Part shown: positions 45,780-61,293 of the stretch, one piece after another | How the letters are laid out: each line of letters starts with the position of its first letter | Position numbering within the stretch: the first letter of the stretch is position 1 | Origin: Amoebidium appalachense | Lineage: Eukaryota > Ichthyosporea | Length of the DNA: 64,000 bases | Assembly (NCBI GenBank): GCA_963693365.1 | Contig: CAVNZM010000003.1 | Location: 8,184,001-8,248,000, forward strand | Direction: 5' to 3' | Made by a program: the position numbers and the translations under genes | The notes under the pieces: generated by a model | What the model saw: the letters and a program-made list of their open reading frames with translations, nothing else | Database searches by the model: none | Told to the model about the DNA's origin: nothing

Positions 45780-46252
45780 AGAACGACACACACCACAGAC
45801 AGAAACACACCACACATGCGTAGCCCACAAACACACGGGCACACGCGCGGGCTTGCAAATACACGTGCACACAGACACGCACGCGCAAGCACATGCACAC
45901 GTGCGCGCTCACACACACACACACATAGTTGTATAAAGGTCGGATGACCTTGTGCCTGCCTGGAAAAAAGGGGCAGGTGGAGATGGGGAGGCGCAGGGGG
46001 AAGGGGGGGGAGGGAGAGAGAGGATACGGGGGAATGAGGGGGAGGGTTTCATGAAAATGTGAGCACACGTGCCTCCCCGACCAAACCCCCCGCCCCCCCC
46101 CTGCAAGTGTCCCTTTTGCCCTTTTCACAAGCACAATGAACCTCCTTCCTCCTCCACGCCTGATTCTCAGAAGAAAGCCCCCCCCCCCCCCCCCTCCCCC
46201 CACCGGGGCTGCCCGCCTGCCCGTCCGCCCGGTACCCCTAGAGAGTCCCCCC

Positions 46253-46304
<52 letters not shown>

Positions 46305-46323
46305 CCCCCCCCCCCCCCCCCCG

Positions 46324-46427
46324 TCACAGGCCCGCCACAGGTTTCAATAACGGTGGTGGCCTCCCTTCGTTCCTTTCCATGTTATTGGCTGAATTCTGTG
46401 CAGCATCTCTCTCCGCTTCTTTTTGTG
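46324..46427 (-). CDS. Possible terminal exon of an unrecognised minus-strand gene
   Basis: After a (CA)n run on the sense strand, an open frame EAERDAAQNSANNMERNEGR continues PPPLLKPVAGL to TGA. Composition is protein-like, but I could not find in-phase upstream exons, so this is tentative. Confidence 0.25.
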
Positions 46428-47220
46428 TGTGTGTGTGTGTCTTTGGGCGCCGGGGGGAGGTGGGGGGGGGGGGGGGGGGGGAAGGGAGGGTGTTGATGAG
46501 ACACGAAAAAACGAATAATTTGCCTTTAATTTAGTCTCAGTGCTAGCCCACCGAGGACCCGTTGACAAGTGTGGCACAGCCTGCAGTCTGACATAATTCA
46601 CAAACAGTAAACAAACATCTACGCTACCCGTGCATCTATGACAAATCAACAAGGTGGCAATACATACTACTACAAGCTGAACTGAAGCATTTAACTGAAA
46701 GGTAAGTTTCAAACCGAAATCAGAATCAGTGAATGACAGAACGCTTGAATCATAACAGCGAGCCGCTTGCAGGAAAGAAGCCGTGGATCAGGCTGTGACG
46801 AGCAACTGCATGACTTGGCCAGTCTCATCTGCCGTTGATCGACTCCGGAACCCTAAAACCTGTTTGATTTACTGGGGGAATAAAGGAGGTGGCGAAGGGG
46901 GGGGGGGGGAGGGGGGAGGGGGGAGGGGAGGAGGGAGGGGGGAGGGGAGGCAGGAACGGGGAGGCGAGACGGGGTTGCAGGAAGAGGATTATTGCAAGAT
47001 GGGAGGAAGCCAGAGGAGAGAGCGTTGAACGGGGAAGACGGAAAGGGATAGAAGGAGTGTTGGTTGATATTTAAGGTACCGTGCTTAATAGCCCACAAAG
47101 CAAATTTACTGTGACTGCAACCATTATTTTTGGTCCATACCATTATTTTTGGTCCATATATATGCATGATAGGTCGAACTTCATCTGAAAACTAGGCCTT
47201 TAGTTCATCACATTCCCTCG

Positions 47221-47728
47221 TCACATTCCTCCCGTTCCCTTCTTCACTCTCCCGTCAGCCACATAGTTACAAATGGCTTCATACCAGGCATCCGGGCCAG
47301 CAAATCTTGGTAGGCAGTACGTCATGACACCCCTGATCCACGCATGCACGGGTGACCCCTCAACGTCGCCGTTGCAAGTCAGAGGGATCTGCATGGGGCC
47401 GCGCTGACAAACGAGAACTTTGTGGAAGGCCGGCGAGTTAGGGGGCGGGTTGGGCACAAGATTGTTGCAGTCGACGAGGGGCCAGGGGCACGGGGGAGCT
47501 GCAGGGGCCATTGTGGCGACTCTACTGGTGGCCATGGGGTTGGACCAGCCCTCAATGCGCCCATTGCATACAAGAAGGAACCGAACCCAGGTGCTCAGCT
47601 TGAGAGCAAATAGAGTCTGCTCATTAACTCCAAAGGGCTGCCAAAACACTGTGTTAGTGTTGAACAATGAATGAACATATGTCGTCTGGCTTCTGGCCCC
47701 GGGGGGCCACTTTTGTTTTGATGGGGGG

Positions 47729-47764
<36 letters not shown>

Positions 47765-48512
47765 GTCGAGGGGAAGGATGGCGAACAACTATGAGACATA
47801 ATAACATGTGGTAAAATATGCGAGGCAATTTTCTACGGGTTCCCTTCTGCTTTCTGATTCACCTGCTCTCTACCCTTTCGACCATCTTCATGGTGTCCCC
47901 CCCTTCCCCCAAAGTTTTTTTGTTCTCTCCTGATTCCCTTTTCCTTTTCTAACCTACGTACCAGTGCATATCCGGTGATTACTTTTTGGGAGTCCAGAAA
48001 ACGGTGCACAGATATATATCCTGAAGCCCAGATTGAGCATGACCATTAGTCATGCATCAAAAACGACGGAGACGCATGTATGCTTTCAGCTTCAACATGA
48101 ATGGCATGTCAAACCAAATCCAAACATCGAGTTCCCCGTTTTAAATGTACATCTCGGCGTTAATTCGGAGAGCACTTAAGCTTACCACCGTCAGTCTGTT
48201 GTACATGTACTTGTTAGCGGCGTGGAACTCCCCGGTTCTGTTTTGCAGTGTTACACGATACAGCTCGTAGTCGTCCAGCTCCAGTTGTCCCAAAGTCCCG
48301 TCGAGCAGAGGTGTCATCAAGGGCAAGTTGATGTCTCGTCGGACTTGTTCCAGCGGGTCTTGGTGATGTTCCTCATACACGAGAAGAAGGATGGAATACG
48401 TTGCACTCTTATCACCTGTGTCGGCACCCTCGGAGAGCTCAAACTCCACATGATCCGTGTAGATGGTTATTTTGGCGCAGCTGGGTATGTCTGACTCTCC
48501 CTTTCCCTTCAT
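47221..48512 (-). CDS. Two-exon gene, unknown function (263 aa)
   Basis: Exon 1 is 48186-48512 (ATG, 109 codons, donor GTAAGC) and exon 2 is 47221-47685 (acceptor GCCAG, 154 codons plus TGA). The junction is phase 0 (…YMYNRLTV|TTYVHSLF). Both exons have normal complexity, unlike their surroundings. No signal peptide or transmembrane segment is evident. The N-half is acidic and hydrophilic (FELSEGADTGDKSATYSILL). The C-half contains two similar motifs, VCNGRIEGW and TCNGDVEGS, which suggests a small internal duplication. I recognise no family. It faces the XPG-domain gene across 0.84 kb, so the two may share a promoter region. Confidence 0.65.
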
Positions 48513-48670
48513 GTTGCGGGTTGGTGTTTAGTTGCACAGTAGGAGTGTCCAGTGGGTCAAGAAACGGGGGTTATACAGTACACTACAACACCACAGCCGT
48601 GATCGATATCTGACTGAGAAAGAGAAGACGCACCTGAGTATTTGTAGGCCACTGGCCCACCGCTCACTTT

Positions 48671-48935
48671 TATAGCCAAATATGGTTAAATCGAGCCACT
48701 TTAAAACCAATCAGAAACCTATACACCAAAACTCATTTCCTTAACCAAATATGGCGAAAATTAATCCCCTTTTGAACCAATCAGAAACCTAAGCACAAAA
48801 ATTTTCAGAAAACTTCGAAACCATACTTTCAACCAATCAAAATGCATTCTGGCACATTCCAGACTTCCTCACTACGATGGCGCTCATTGTTGCCTAGCAT
48901 GTACATATGTCACTGGCTGCGTTTGATTGGCTGCG
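48671..48935. promoter_or_regulatory. CCAAT-box cluster between two divergent genes
   Basis: CCAAT pentamers at 48707, 48777 and 48833, plus an inverted one (ATTGG) at 48926. The first two lie in a ~70-bp tandem duplication containing AACCAATCAGAAACCT and CCAAATATGG. The first gene reads left from 48512 and the XPG ORF reads right from 49354. NF-Y-type binding is inferred from the motif only. Confidence 0.5.
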
Positions 48936-49353
48936 CTGGAAAACGCAGTAGGCCGTCGAATTCGAATGTGGCTGGGCCTCCGGCAGTGTCCACGCAATAA
49001 AAAGTGAGAACTTGAAGTTGCCGGGCGAATTTCAATTGTACAGAATTTCTATGAGAGATCAGCGTGATTGCGCAAACACTCGATTGAGCCCGATATCGGC
49101 CGCTAAGCCTTGTTTCCATGTAAATGCGCGCGAAAATTTTTCGTTTTGCGTGTGCTTCCGTTCACAAAAGGAGTGAACTAGAAAATAACAAGAAGAGCAC
49201 GCAACAACTAGAACAGAAAAAAGCTTACACGTACTCGGACGGGGACCTTGAGACACTTTTCACGTTTTTTTCTATGCGTTCAACAGTTGCCACCTAAGGC
49301 ATACAGTATAGTTAGTGAGGTAGATTAGAAGATCTAGTCGAAACCGTTCAACC

Positions 49354-49731
49354 ATGGGCATAAAAGGCCTTTTACCGTTACTTGGGTTGGAGCAAAAAGA
49401 ACGAACAGACATAACTGAAAAGTTGCGCAGTAAGATAGTGGCTGTCGATGCAATGTGTTTTCTGCATCAGGCTTTCAGTGGCAAGGTGAAAACAGCAGTA
49501 GGACGCAAACAGGTAGCTGGTTTGGCAATTGATCCCAAAGGTCGTTCCGCCATCGTGAACAGTTTCATGAGAAAGGTAGATGGGCTTGAGTACGCTGGTA
49601 TACAGGCAATATACGTTTTTGATGGCCGTAGGCTAGAGTACAAGACAGAAGACGAGACAAGGGCACAAAAGCGAACTGCTGCCAGAGACGCGGTGCATGC
49701 TGCTGGTGCAGCGGCCACAGATGAGTTGTAG
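49354..49731 (+). CDS. Stand-alone XPG N-terminal domain (FEN1/EXO1-like fragment, 125 aa)
   Basis: The N-terminal half of the structure-specific 5' nuclease fold. MGIKGLLPLLG is the conserved start, in which the N-terminal Gly2 helps position DNA. VAVDAMCFLH carries metal-ligand Asp32 and AIYVFDGRRLEYK carries Asp90. FEN1, EXO1 and XPG have an I-domain with further acidic ligands after about residue 130. Here TAG follows ATDEL at codon 126, with a second stop TAA soon after and AATAAA at 49831-49836. No donor or downstream I-domain exon was found in the window. Start context AACCATGG is strong. This is probably a truncated copy or a non-catalytic domain protein. Confidence 0.75.
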   Translation: MGIKGLLPLLGLEQKERTDITEKLRSKIVAVDAMCFLHQAFSGKVKTAVGRKQVAGLAIDPKGRSAIVNSFMRKVDGLEYAGIQAIYVFDGRRLEYKTEDETRAQKRTAARDAVHAAGAAATDEL

Positions 49732-49830
49732 GAGCCTAATTAAGGTTGGAAAGTTACTAGTACTAGTGGACCCAAATACACCGTAATTTGAAATCAAATG
49801 TAGAATTAATGCTGTTTTATATATGAAAAT

Positions 49831-49836
49831 AATAAA
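49831..49836 (+). terminator. Polyadenylation signal AATAAA
   Basis: Canonical hexamer 100 bases after the XPG-domain stop codon, before the repeat-rich region. It fits a single-exon transcript. Confidence 0.5.
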
Positions 49837-49869
49837 AGGCTATGCATGAACGTTACTCTACTGAGACAT

Positions 49870-50122
49870 TATGATAAATCAGCTTCAACATTTTGAAGAA
49901 GTCTCCTTTGCCCCCTTTCCCCCCCTCCCCATCCGGCCACACACACACACACCCCCCCTCCCCCCCCTCCCCCCCTCCCCCCTGGTCCCATTCCTGGTGC
50001 CCTTTTCGGTCTCCTCAGCTGTCAGCCCCCCCCCCCCCCCCCCCCCCCCCACCCCCCTCTCCCCTCCCCACACACACATCATGACCTTTTCCCTCCCTAC
50101 CCTCTGATTCTCCCTCTGTCAG

Positions 50123-50172
<50 letters not shown>

Positions 50173-50686
50173 ACACACATAACGTGGCCTTTCCCCCTCC
50201 TTACCCTCTGACACACCCCCAGCCCCCCCCCCCCCCCCCCATAAAAAAAAAAAAAAAAAAAAGAGAGAACACACACACACACACACATGTGCACACACAC
50301 CATGACCTGGCCCCCCTCCTTGCTCTTCGACCCTCCCTCAGCCCCCTTCCCCCCCCCCCCCCCCCCCCTCCACCCTTTTCCCAGGGTTATATCTCTCCCC
50401 CGCCCCCCGCCCCCCGCCCCCCGCCCCCCACCCTTTGAATTCCCACGGATATATCTTCCCCCCCCCCCCCCCCCCCCCTTCTCTCCTTCACAGACCCCTG
50501 CCTTCCCTTCCTGTTCCTTACCCCTCCCTCAGCATCCTCCCCCCCCCCCCCCCCCCCTCCCCCCCTTCGTCCCTCCCCCCTTCCTACATGTTTTCTTCCC
50601 CCCCCCCCCCCCCCCCAATCTCCTCCAGGTCTCCCTCCTAAAATGTTCCATGAGTTTACACTGTGACACACGCACACACACACACA

Positions 50687-50766
<80 letters not shown>

Positions 50767-51158
50767 CTATCGCCAGCGTGCACACACGCGCATATCCTGC
50801 CAACAGAGATGTGTACACGGGCATGTCTAAAAATGGCAGTGCACTGTTATTAAGATAAGGGATGCATATGCACACCCGGTTGCCTTATGTGGAACAGTGC
50901 ACTTGTGTGATCAAGTTCTTTATGATCTTCGAAGTTTATTTACTTGGTGACACGGTGGTGGTCACCAGACACCGATTATGCCAGACTGAGTACAACCACT
51001 ATAAATTCGGCATCAATAATTATATTAATTTGAAACAGCCTTAATTATACTAAACGTGAATGATTTTCTAGGATACTGAATACAAAACGAGGAGAGGGCA
51101 ACCTGTTGCCCCCCCCCCCTCCCCCCCCCCCCCCCCCCCGAACCCCCCCCACCTGCAC

Positions 51159-51200
<42 letters not shown>

Positions 51201-51340
51201 GGAGTCTCTCCCCCCCCCCCCCCCCTCCCCCTCCCCCCCCCCCCCCGGCCCTCAGGCCCTTCCCTTCCACTCCTCCCCCCCCCCTTCTCCTCCCCCTCCC
51301 CCCCCCCCCCTCCCCCCACACCCCCTCCCCCCCCCCCCCC
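49870..51340. other. C-rich and CA-rich intergenic tract
   Basis: Alternating C tracts and short unique segments with repeated motifs such as CACACACATNATGACCTTTTCCC (49990-50300), and (CA)n at about 50681-50764. 50820-51060 is ordinary sequence with no gene seen. Confidence 0.7.
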
Positions 51341-51347
51341 CCCCCAC

Positions 51348-53075
51348 CTACATCATATCACTAATGAGAGGTGGCATCATATTGCACAGAAACGAGACCG
51401 CCTTAGCCACATACGCCTGCATAGCAACCGTGTTTTGCTCTACCCTCCTGGACATGGCAGCAAACTCTCTCATGCGACTAATGGCACGTTCTACATGCAC
51501 ACGCACATTAGCTAGACGCTGAGAGTAAGTGGCCTCCTCAGCATTTAACGCACCCCCATCCACAAATGCAGGAAGCAAAACCTCCCCTCCCCTCTTAGCT
51601 ATCAAATCGAACATGCGGAACCCCTTATCTGTCAGTATTTTATCCCCTTGCTTGATTTGCGACAGAAACCCCTCCACACACAGTGCAGTAAGGGCTGGAT
51701 CGGTGATGCTACCCCCATGCCCCTCAGATATATACCTAATCTTCATATCTGGGGTGATAACCACGAGATATTTGATAGTGTAACGAGATTTGTAGTTAGA
51801 ATAGAACACCCTCTTCCCCTCCAAGTCCGAGGAAATTTCCACCTGTACTTCAAAGCAATCAATTATAAACCGCACATGTTCCCAAGTACCAGTAAAGCTT
51901 TACTGTCCATGAGCTCTTCCCGCGTAGGCGCATTTTCGAAAAAAAGAAGTTGGGCTGCCGCCAAAATTTCACAATTTACATCGTATATCTCAGAAAGTCT
52001 CCGTGACGGGCACCCGAGCAAAATAACCCAGCGGGTCGTGTGTAAGTCCGTGCCGTAGACGAATGAGAGTGTAGAGCACCCCATCAGACGAAGAGATAAC
52101 TTTTCCGTCTTTTGCTTTTACCTTCCTCTCTCTCTTCCTGAGCTGTTTTGCTATTTCCACCACTGCCAATAAATCTTCATGCTCGGGAAGACCTGTTAAG
52201 GTCTTAACGACTGAATCCCTTTTCTTCCCTGCCTCTAACTCGGCCAATGCACCCATTGATACCCGGTTTGCTTGGATATCTTTCTTCTCCAGTAGCTTTT
52301 TCGCTTTTAAGATCTCTCGTTTCTGGCTTAGTATCGTCGTTTCCAGTATTTTTGTTTCTCTCTCCTTCTGTTCCAGTACTGCAATGGCAGCTTGCAACTC
52401 TTCCAACTTCTTTTCCAACGTCTTGTTCTTTTGTTTTTCCTTTAATAACTCATCTTCGGCATCACCGCTGGGTAGCTCTTTCGCAACTCGAATGTTGCTT
52501 CGTTTTTTCACCCGTAGTTCTCTCTCCTTCACCTCTTCTCCATCCCCATCGTGTCCTGGTTTCACCCCGCTCACTACGCTATTCTCGTGTTTCCTTAACT
52601 CTGCTTCCATATGGGGGACCGCCTTACACAGGCGATCCCGCGATGCGTGTGCAAGAACGGGATCTTTGGCCCGCCCCAAGGGCAGGGCATCTGCTGTAAG
52701 CTTGCCATCTTTTCCGATGTGTTCTGGATGGAAGTGGTTTGAGCATAAGGAAAGTTTCCTAAGGCGCCATAGAGATGAAGGCTTGCGCCCTGCGTTACTT
52801 TTGCGTTTTTTAGGGTTGCGCTCCTTTCCGGATCCCTTCTTCTTATTTGTTTTGCGTGTGGGTGGAGGTGGGGCAGGATGTGAATGCGGATCTCTCAGGT
52901 ATTCCAGAGCGTGTCGTTCTTTATCTACGTACTTTTTTGGTTTACCCAAACGCTCAAGCTAGTCTATTCTCTTCAATAGTGTCTCTTCATTTCTAGACGA
53001 AGGTAAATGAAACCATTGAACATGTGGATCTTTTTCCTTGGTGTTTCCACACCACTCAGCTACACAGGCAGGCAT
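51348..53075 (-). pseudogene. Decayed THAP + DDE_4 (Harbinger-type) transposase
   Basis: Cut-and-paste transposase remnant. The N-terminus MPACVAEWCGNTKEKD…FHLPSS is a THAP zinc finger (first two Cys), and LCSNHFHPEHI supplies its Cys-x2-His. Between them lies a Lys-rich insert of about 50 residues unusual for THAP. An in-frame TAG (52959-52961) interrupts KRID and LERLGK. A coiled-coil region (LEKKLEELQAAIAVLEQKE) and an HTH_4-like segment (RLRHGLTHDPLGYF) follow. After two frameshifts (near 52040 and 51890) comes the DDE domain: IIDCFEV (Asp), GDKILTDKGF (Asp), RVHVERAISRM (Glu), stop at 51348. One nonsense codon and two frameshifts make it non-functional. Terminal inverted repeats were not identified with confidence. 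Confidence 0.8.
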
Positions 53076-53256
53076 CTTGATAGCTTCTACCACGATTACT
53101 ATACAGATGCGTAAAAAAAATACATCTGAGGTGTAAAAACATAACAGAGGACGCGTGCACGAATTTATTTGTTGGTAGACACACAGTGTCCACTTTTTAC
53201 ACCTGTACCGGCGCACCACCTCGTTACAAGTGTCACGTTTTTCTATGAAGCGTCGC

Positions 53257-53422
53257 TGTCACCTACTGAGGTGACTCGTAGTTTTCCTTACACACACAGC
53301 GAACACTGGACTCTCGGGACCGTAGAGCCGCCGCGAGATTTAGAGAAAGCATGCACGCGGTCGCGTGGGTGTGAGGCGAACGGCAAGTTCAAAGCAGCCC
53401 AGGCACCGTCAGTACGTGCCAG
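53257..53422. mobile_element. Hairpin-ended insertion element, copy B (~166 bp)
   Basis: Flanked by 10-bp direct repeats GAAGCGTCGC (53247-53256 and 53423-53432). The 5' end is a 7-bp hairpin at 53258-53275 (GTCACCT/AGGTGAC, loop ACTG). The 3' end is a hairpin at 53402-53420 (GGCAC/GTGCC, loop CGTCAGTAC). TTTTCCTT follows the first hairpin, as in copy A. Confidence 0.7.
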
Positions 53423-53474
53423 GAAGCGTCGCGGTAGTAACCACGAAATTGCCAACTTAGCGGCAGATACAAGG

Positions 53475-53503
53475 CCTCCTAAATAGCACACCTATTTAGG
53501 AGG
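53475..53503. repeat. 12-bp perfect inverted repeat
   Basis: CCTCCTAAATAG, five-base loop CACAC, then CTATTTAGGAGG. It lies between the transposase remnant and the CA-rich region. It could be a terminator-like hairpin or a transposon end; function unknown. Confidence 0.85.
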
Positions 53504-53699
53504 GCTTGGGCAGATATCGTGTTTGCGCAAACTTCGCTGATCTCGTTTGGCAAAAAAAAATAAAAAAATGGATGGCCTCTTGGGAACATTTCCAGCAAGC
53601 CATTTTGATACTGCGACTGCTCACCTTTCTCATAAACATTAGCTTCTGCATGTTACGTGGTTTCTTTAGAGCTCACGTTGTGTAAAATCAGCACACACA

Positions 53700-54085
<386 letters not shown>

Positions 54086-54164
54086 ACACCGTGTATGTGT
54101 GTGAACGTGTGTTGGGGGGGGGTGGGATGGGGGAGAGGGGGGGTTTAAGGTTGATTTTTTGGTT

Positions 54165-54586
54165 GGTTAGTTGATTGGTACCGGGCCGCGTCCATTCTGG
54201 TCCTGGTGGGTGTGAATACTACCACCTACTGAGGTGGTGCCTTATTTTCCTTCCTACCTCAGCAGAAATGTCTCGCTAGCAATGACTATGGTTATCTGTG
54301 TACGCGAAATGACTGCTGCGAAGAAGGAAGGCTGCGAAGAAAAAAGACTGCGGGCTGCGAAGAAGGAAGGAAAAATAGGCCGCCGTCGACGAGCCGAGAT
54401 GGCGCGTGACACCGTCAGTACGTGTCAGGTGTGAATACTCAGGGTTATAGCACGAGGCTCCCTCCCCCCTTTGATTGGGGAAAAACTTCATCTAGTACAG
54501 CTTACAACCAGCAGGCCCATAAATCATCCGTCCCCCCCACTCCCTCCCAGTCCTCCCTCCCCTCCCATCCCCCTCCCCCCTTCCTT

Positions 54587-54618
<32 letters not shown>

Positions 54619-54975
54619 GAAACTTCTTCTTCCCCACCTCCCGGAGGACCCGCCCCTCCCCCCTTCCCCCCCCCCCCCCCCCCCCCCCCCGGCATCTCCC
54701 CCACCCTCTCTCTTTACCTCATCAGAGGTTGCTGAATGTCAGCGGCTTGTCGGGAAGACAAATCGGAGGGAAACGTGCACATGTGCTTGCTTAAATACCG
54801 GTCATCATAATGGTTATTTACTCGTGATTAAATGATGCGGAAAGTGAGCACACACAGGCATCATAGTCAAACTGTGAGCCTCGTGTCCTTTTCCTGGCAG
54901 GTGGGTGACACCCCCTGCCTGCACATGCACACACCGCACTACATCTCATTAAAAAGAATATTACTTCAGCCAACA
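54165..54975. repeat. Segmental duplication, copy 1
   Basis: Shares blocks with 55405-56140: GGTTATAGCACGAGGCTCCC / GGTTGTAAAGCGAGGCTCCC, then GGCTTGTCGGGAAGACAAAT, ATGATGCGGAAAGTGAG and TTTTCCTGGCAGGTGGGT. It contains element A and a T-rich/A-rich region, but lacks element C. Confidence 0.8.
54221..54427. mobile_element. Hairpin-ended insertion element, copy A (207 bp)
   Basis: Flanked by identical 12-bp direct repeats GGTGTGAATACT (54209-54220 and 54428-54439). It begins exactly with a hairpin (54221-54238: ACCACCT/AGGTGGT, loop ACTG) and ends exactly with one (54407-54427: TGACAC/GTGTCA, loop CGTCAGTAC). The paralogous segment near 55455-55475 lacks it (empty site). Confidence 0.8.
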
Positions 54976-55020
54976 TATGATGCAAAAAAATCCCTTAAAA
55001 GGTATAAAAGTGTGGTATTC

Positions 55021-55035
55021 GTGTGTGTGCGTGTG

Positions 55036-55100
<65 letters not shown>

Positions 55101-55212
55101 CGTGTGTGAGTGTGTGTGTGTGCGCTCGCGTTCGAGTGTGCGTATGTGTATACATGTGTGTGTGTGCGTGCATGCGTGCGTGCGAGCGTGCGTGCGTGCG
55201 TGCGTGCGTGTG

Positions 55213-55252
<40 letters not shown>

Positions 55253-55260
55253 TTCTTGGG
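55021..55260. repeat. (GT)n and GCGT repeats
   Basis: GT run at 55040-55098 and a GTGC repeat at about 55165-55252, lying between the two segmental copies. Confidence 0.9.
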
Positions 55261-55404
55261 TGCGTGTGTGCATATGCGCACGCGTGCGTGCCCGTGTGTA
55301 TGTGTGTGTGCGTGTTTTTTTTTGGGGGGTGGGGGGGGGGGAGGGAGAGGGGAGGGGGGGAGGGGGAGGAGAGGGGGGGAGGTTGATGGGGGGGGGGGGG
55401 GGGG

Positions 55405-56140
55405 GTTGTTGGTTGGTTTGGAAATACTGGGCTCGTGTGCATTCCGGTCACAGTGGGGTGAATAAAGTCAGGGTTGTAAAGCGAGGCTCCCTCCCGCCAT
55501 GAATTAGGGAAAGACTTCATCTGGGGCATACACCCAGCAGACCCAGACCCCCCCCCCCCCCCCCCCCCAACACCACCACCACCACCACCCAGTAGCCACC
55601 ACCGCCACCACCACCACAAACCCAACCCCCCCAAAAAACTTTTGAAATAAATCAAATAAAAAAATTAAAAAAACTCTTATTCCTTCCTTCCTTTCCCTTC
55701 TCCTCCGGGCCCCCGCCCGCCCCTTCCCCCATCTCCCTCACCCTCACTCCTTCCCTTACGCTGCCTAGGTTGCTGAATGCAAGCGGCTTGTCGGGAAGAC
55801 AAATCGGAGGGAAACGTAGCCACTCTGAGTGCTGTCTCCCTGCGGCCTCTTCTTCTTCTTCTTCTTCTTTTCTTTCTTTTTTTTTTTTTTCATGTTGCCG
55901 CAAACGTAGTAAGGCCGGGCCCGGCCACTTACATAAGCCAGCGGGTACATAGCCTTGGAGACTAAGGGAAACGTGCACTTGTGTTTGTTTCATCGTCATA
56001 ATGGTTTATATTTCGTGATCAAATGATGCAGAAAGTGAGTACATTCATACACCATCGTCACACTAATAATGAGTGTGCCCTTTTCCTGGCAGGTGGGTAA
56101 TGCCCCCTGCATGCACATGCACACACAGCGACAGTCTTAT
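55405..56140. repeat. Segmental duplication, copy 2
   Basis: Paralogue of 54165-54975 in the same orientation, about 1.03-1.24 kb downstream. It lacks element A and carries element C at 55818-55984. Neither copy shows a convincing ORF; conserved short frames on the minus strand are unassigned. Confidence 0.8.
55818..55984. mobile_element. Insertion element C with 10-bp target-site duplication
   Basis: Direct repeats AGGGAAACGT at 55808-55817 and 55975-55984. The paralogous empty site at 54767-54776 has a single AGGGAAACGT. Near its ends are inverted GTCTCC/GGAGAC. Inside are a CTT repeat, a T tract and the 14-bp palindrome GGCCGGGCCCGGCC. An imperfect hairpin (AGC(C)ACT/AGTGCT) forms the left end. 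Confidence 0.75.
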
Positions 56141-56737
56141 TACTTCGGCCGTCATGAACGGAAAGAAATACCTTAGATAGGAATAATAAGCAGGAATATA
56201 GAGGCCAACATCACAACCCTAATATTTTCGTAACCTGCCTTTTTTTCCTAAAAAAAAGAAGTTAAATGTACAGACAAGGCCACAGCCCCAATATTAATGT
56301 TTGTGTAAACCTGCATATAATAAGGAAAAAAGAATACCAAATATATACAGACACGTTAGCATAATACTGACAATCACTCCTTTCGCGCACACATAAGTTT
56401 CTCCTTCGACGTATCAATAACCTGTGATTGTCATGATACCTTTTTTTTGACCTTCTTAAAGAATACCTAAAAAGATAAAGAGATGATATGGGTGTTGGTG
56501 GTGTGTGCACGTGCCTATGCGAGTTGTGTGTTTCGACGCGATCACGTATGTGTCGGTGTGTCTGTGTGTGTGTGTATGGAGGGGGGAGGGAGAGGGGGAG
56601 GGGGGAGGAGGGGGGGAGAGGGGGACGGGGGGGGGGGGGGGGGGGGTCATTCCAACTTTGAACGTATCTGGTCCTTCTGTGCGTGTGAGCATTATGTGTA
56701 TGTGTCTGTGTGTGTGTGTGGGCGTGTGTCGGAGGTG

Positions 56738-56771
<34 letters not shown>

Positions 56772-56780
56772 AGGTGGTGT

Positions 56781-61293
<4,513 letters not shown>

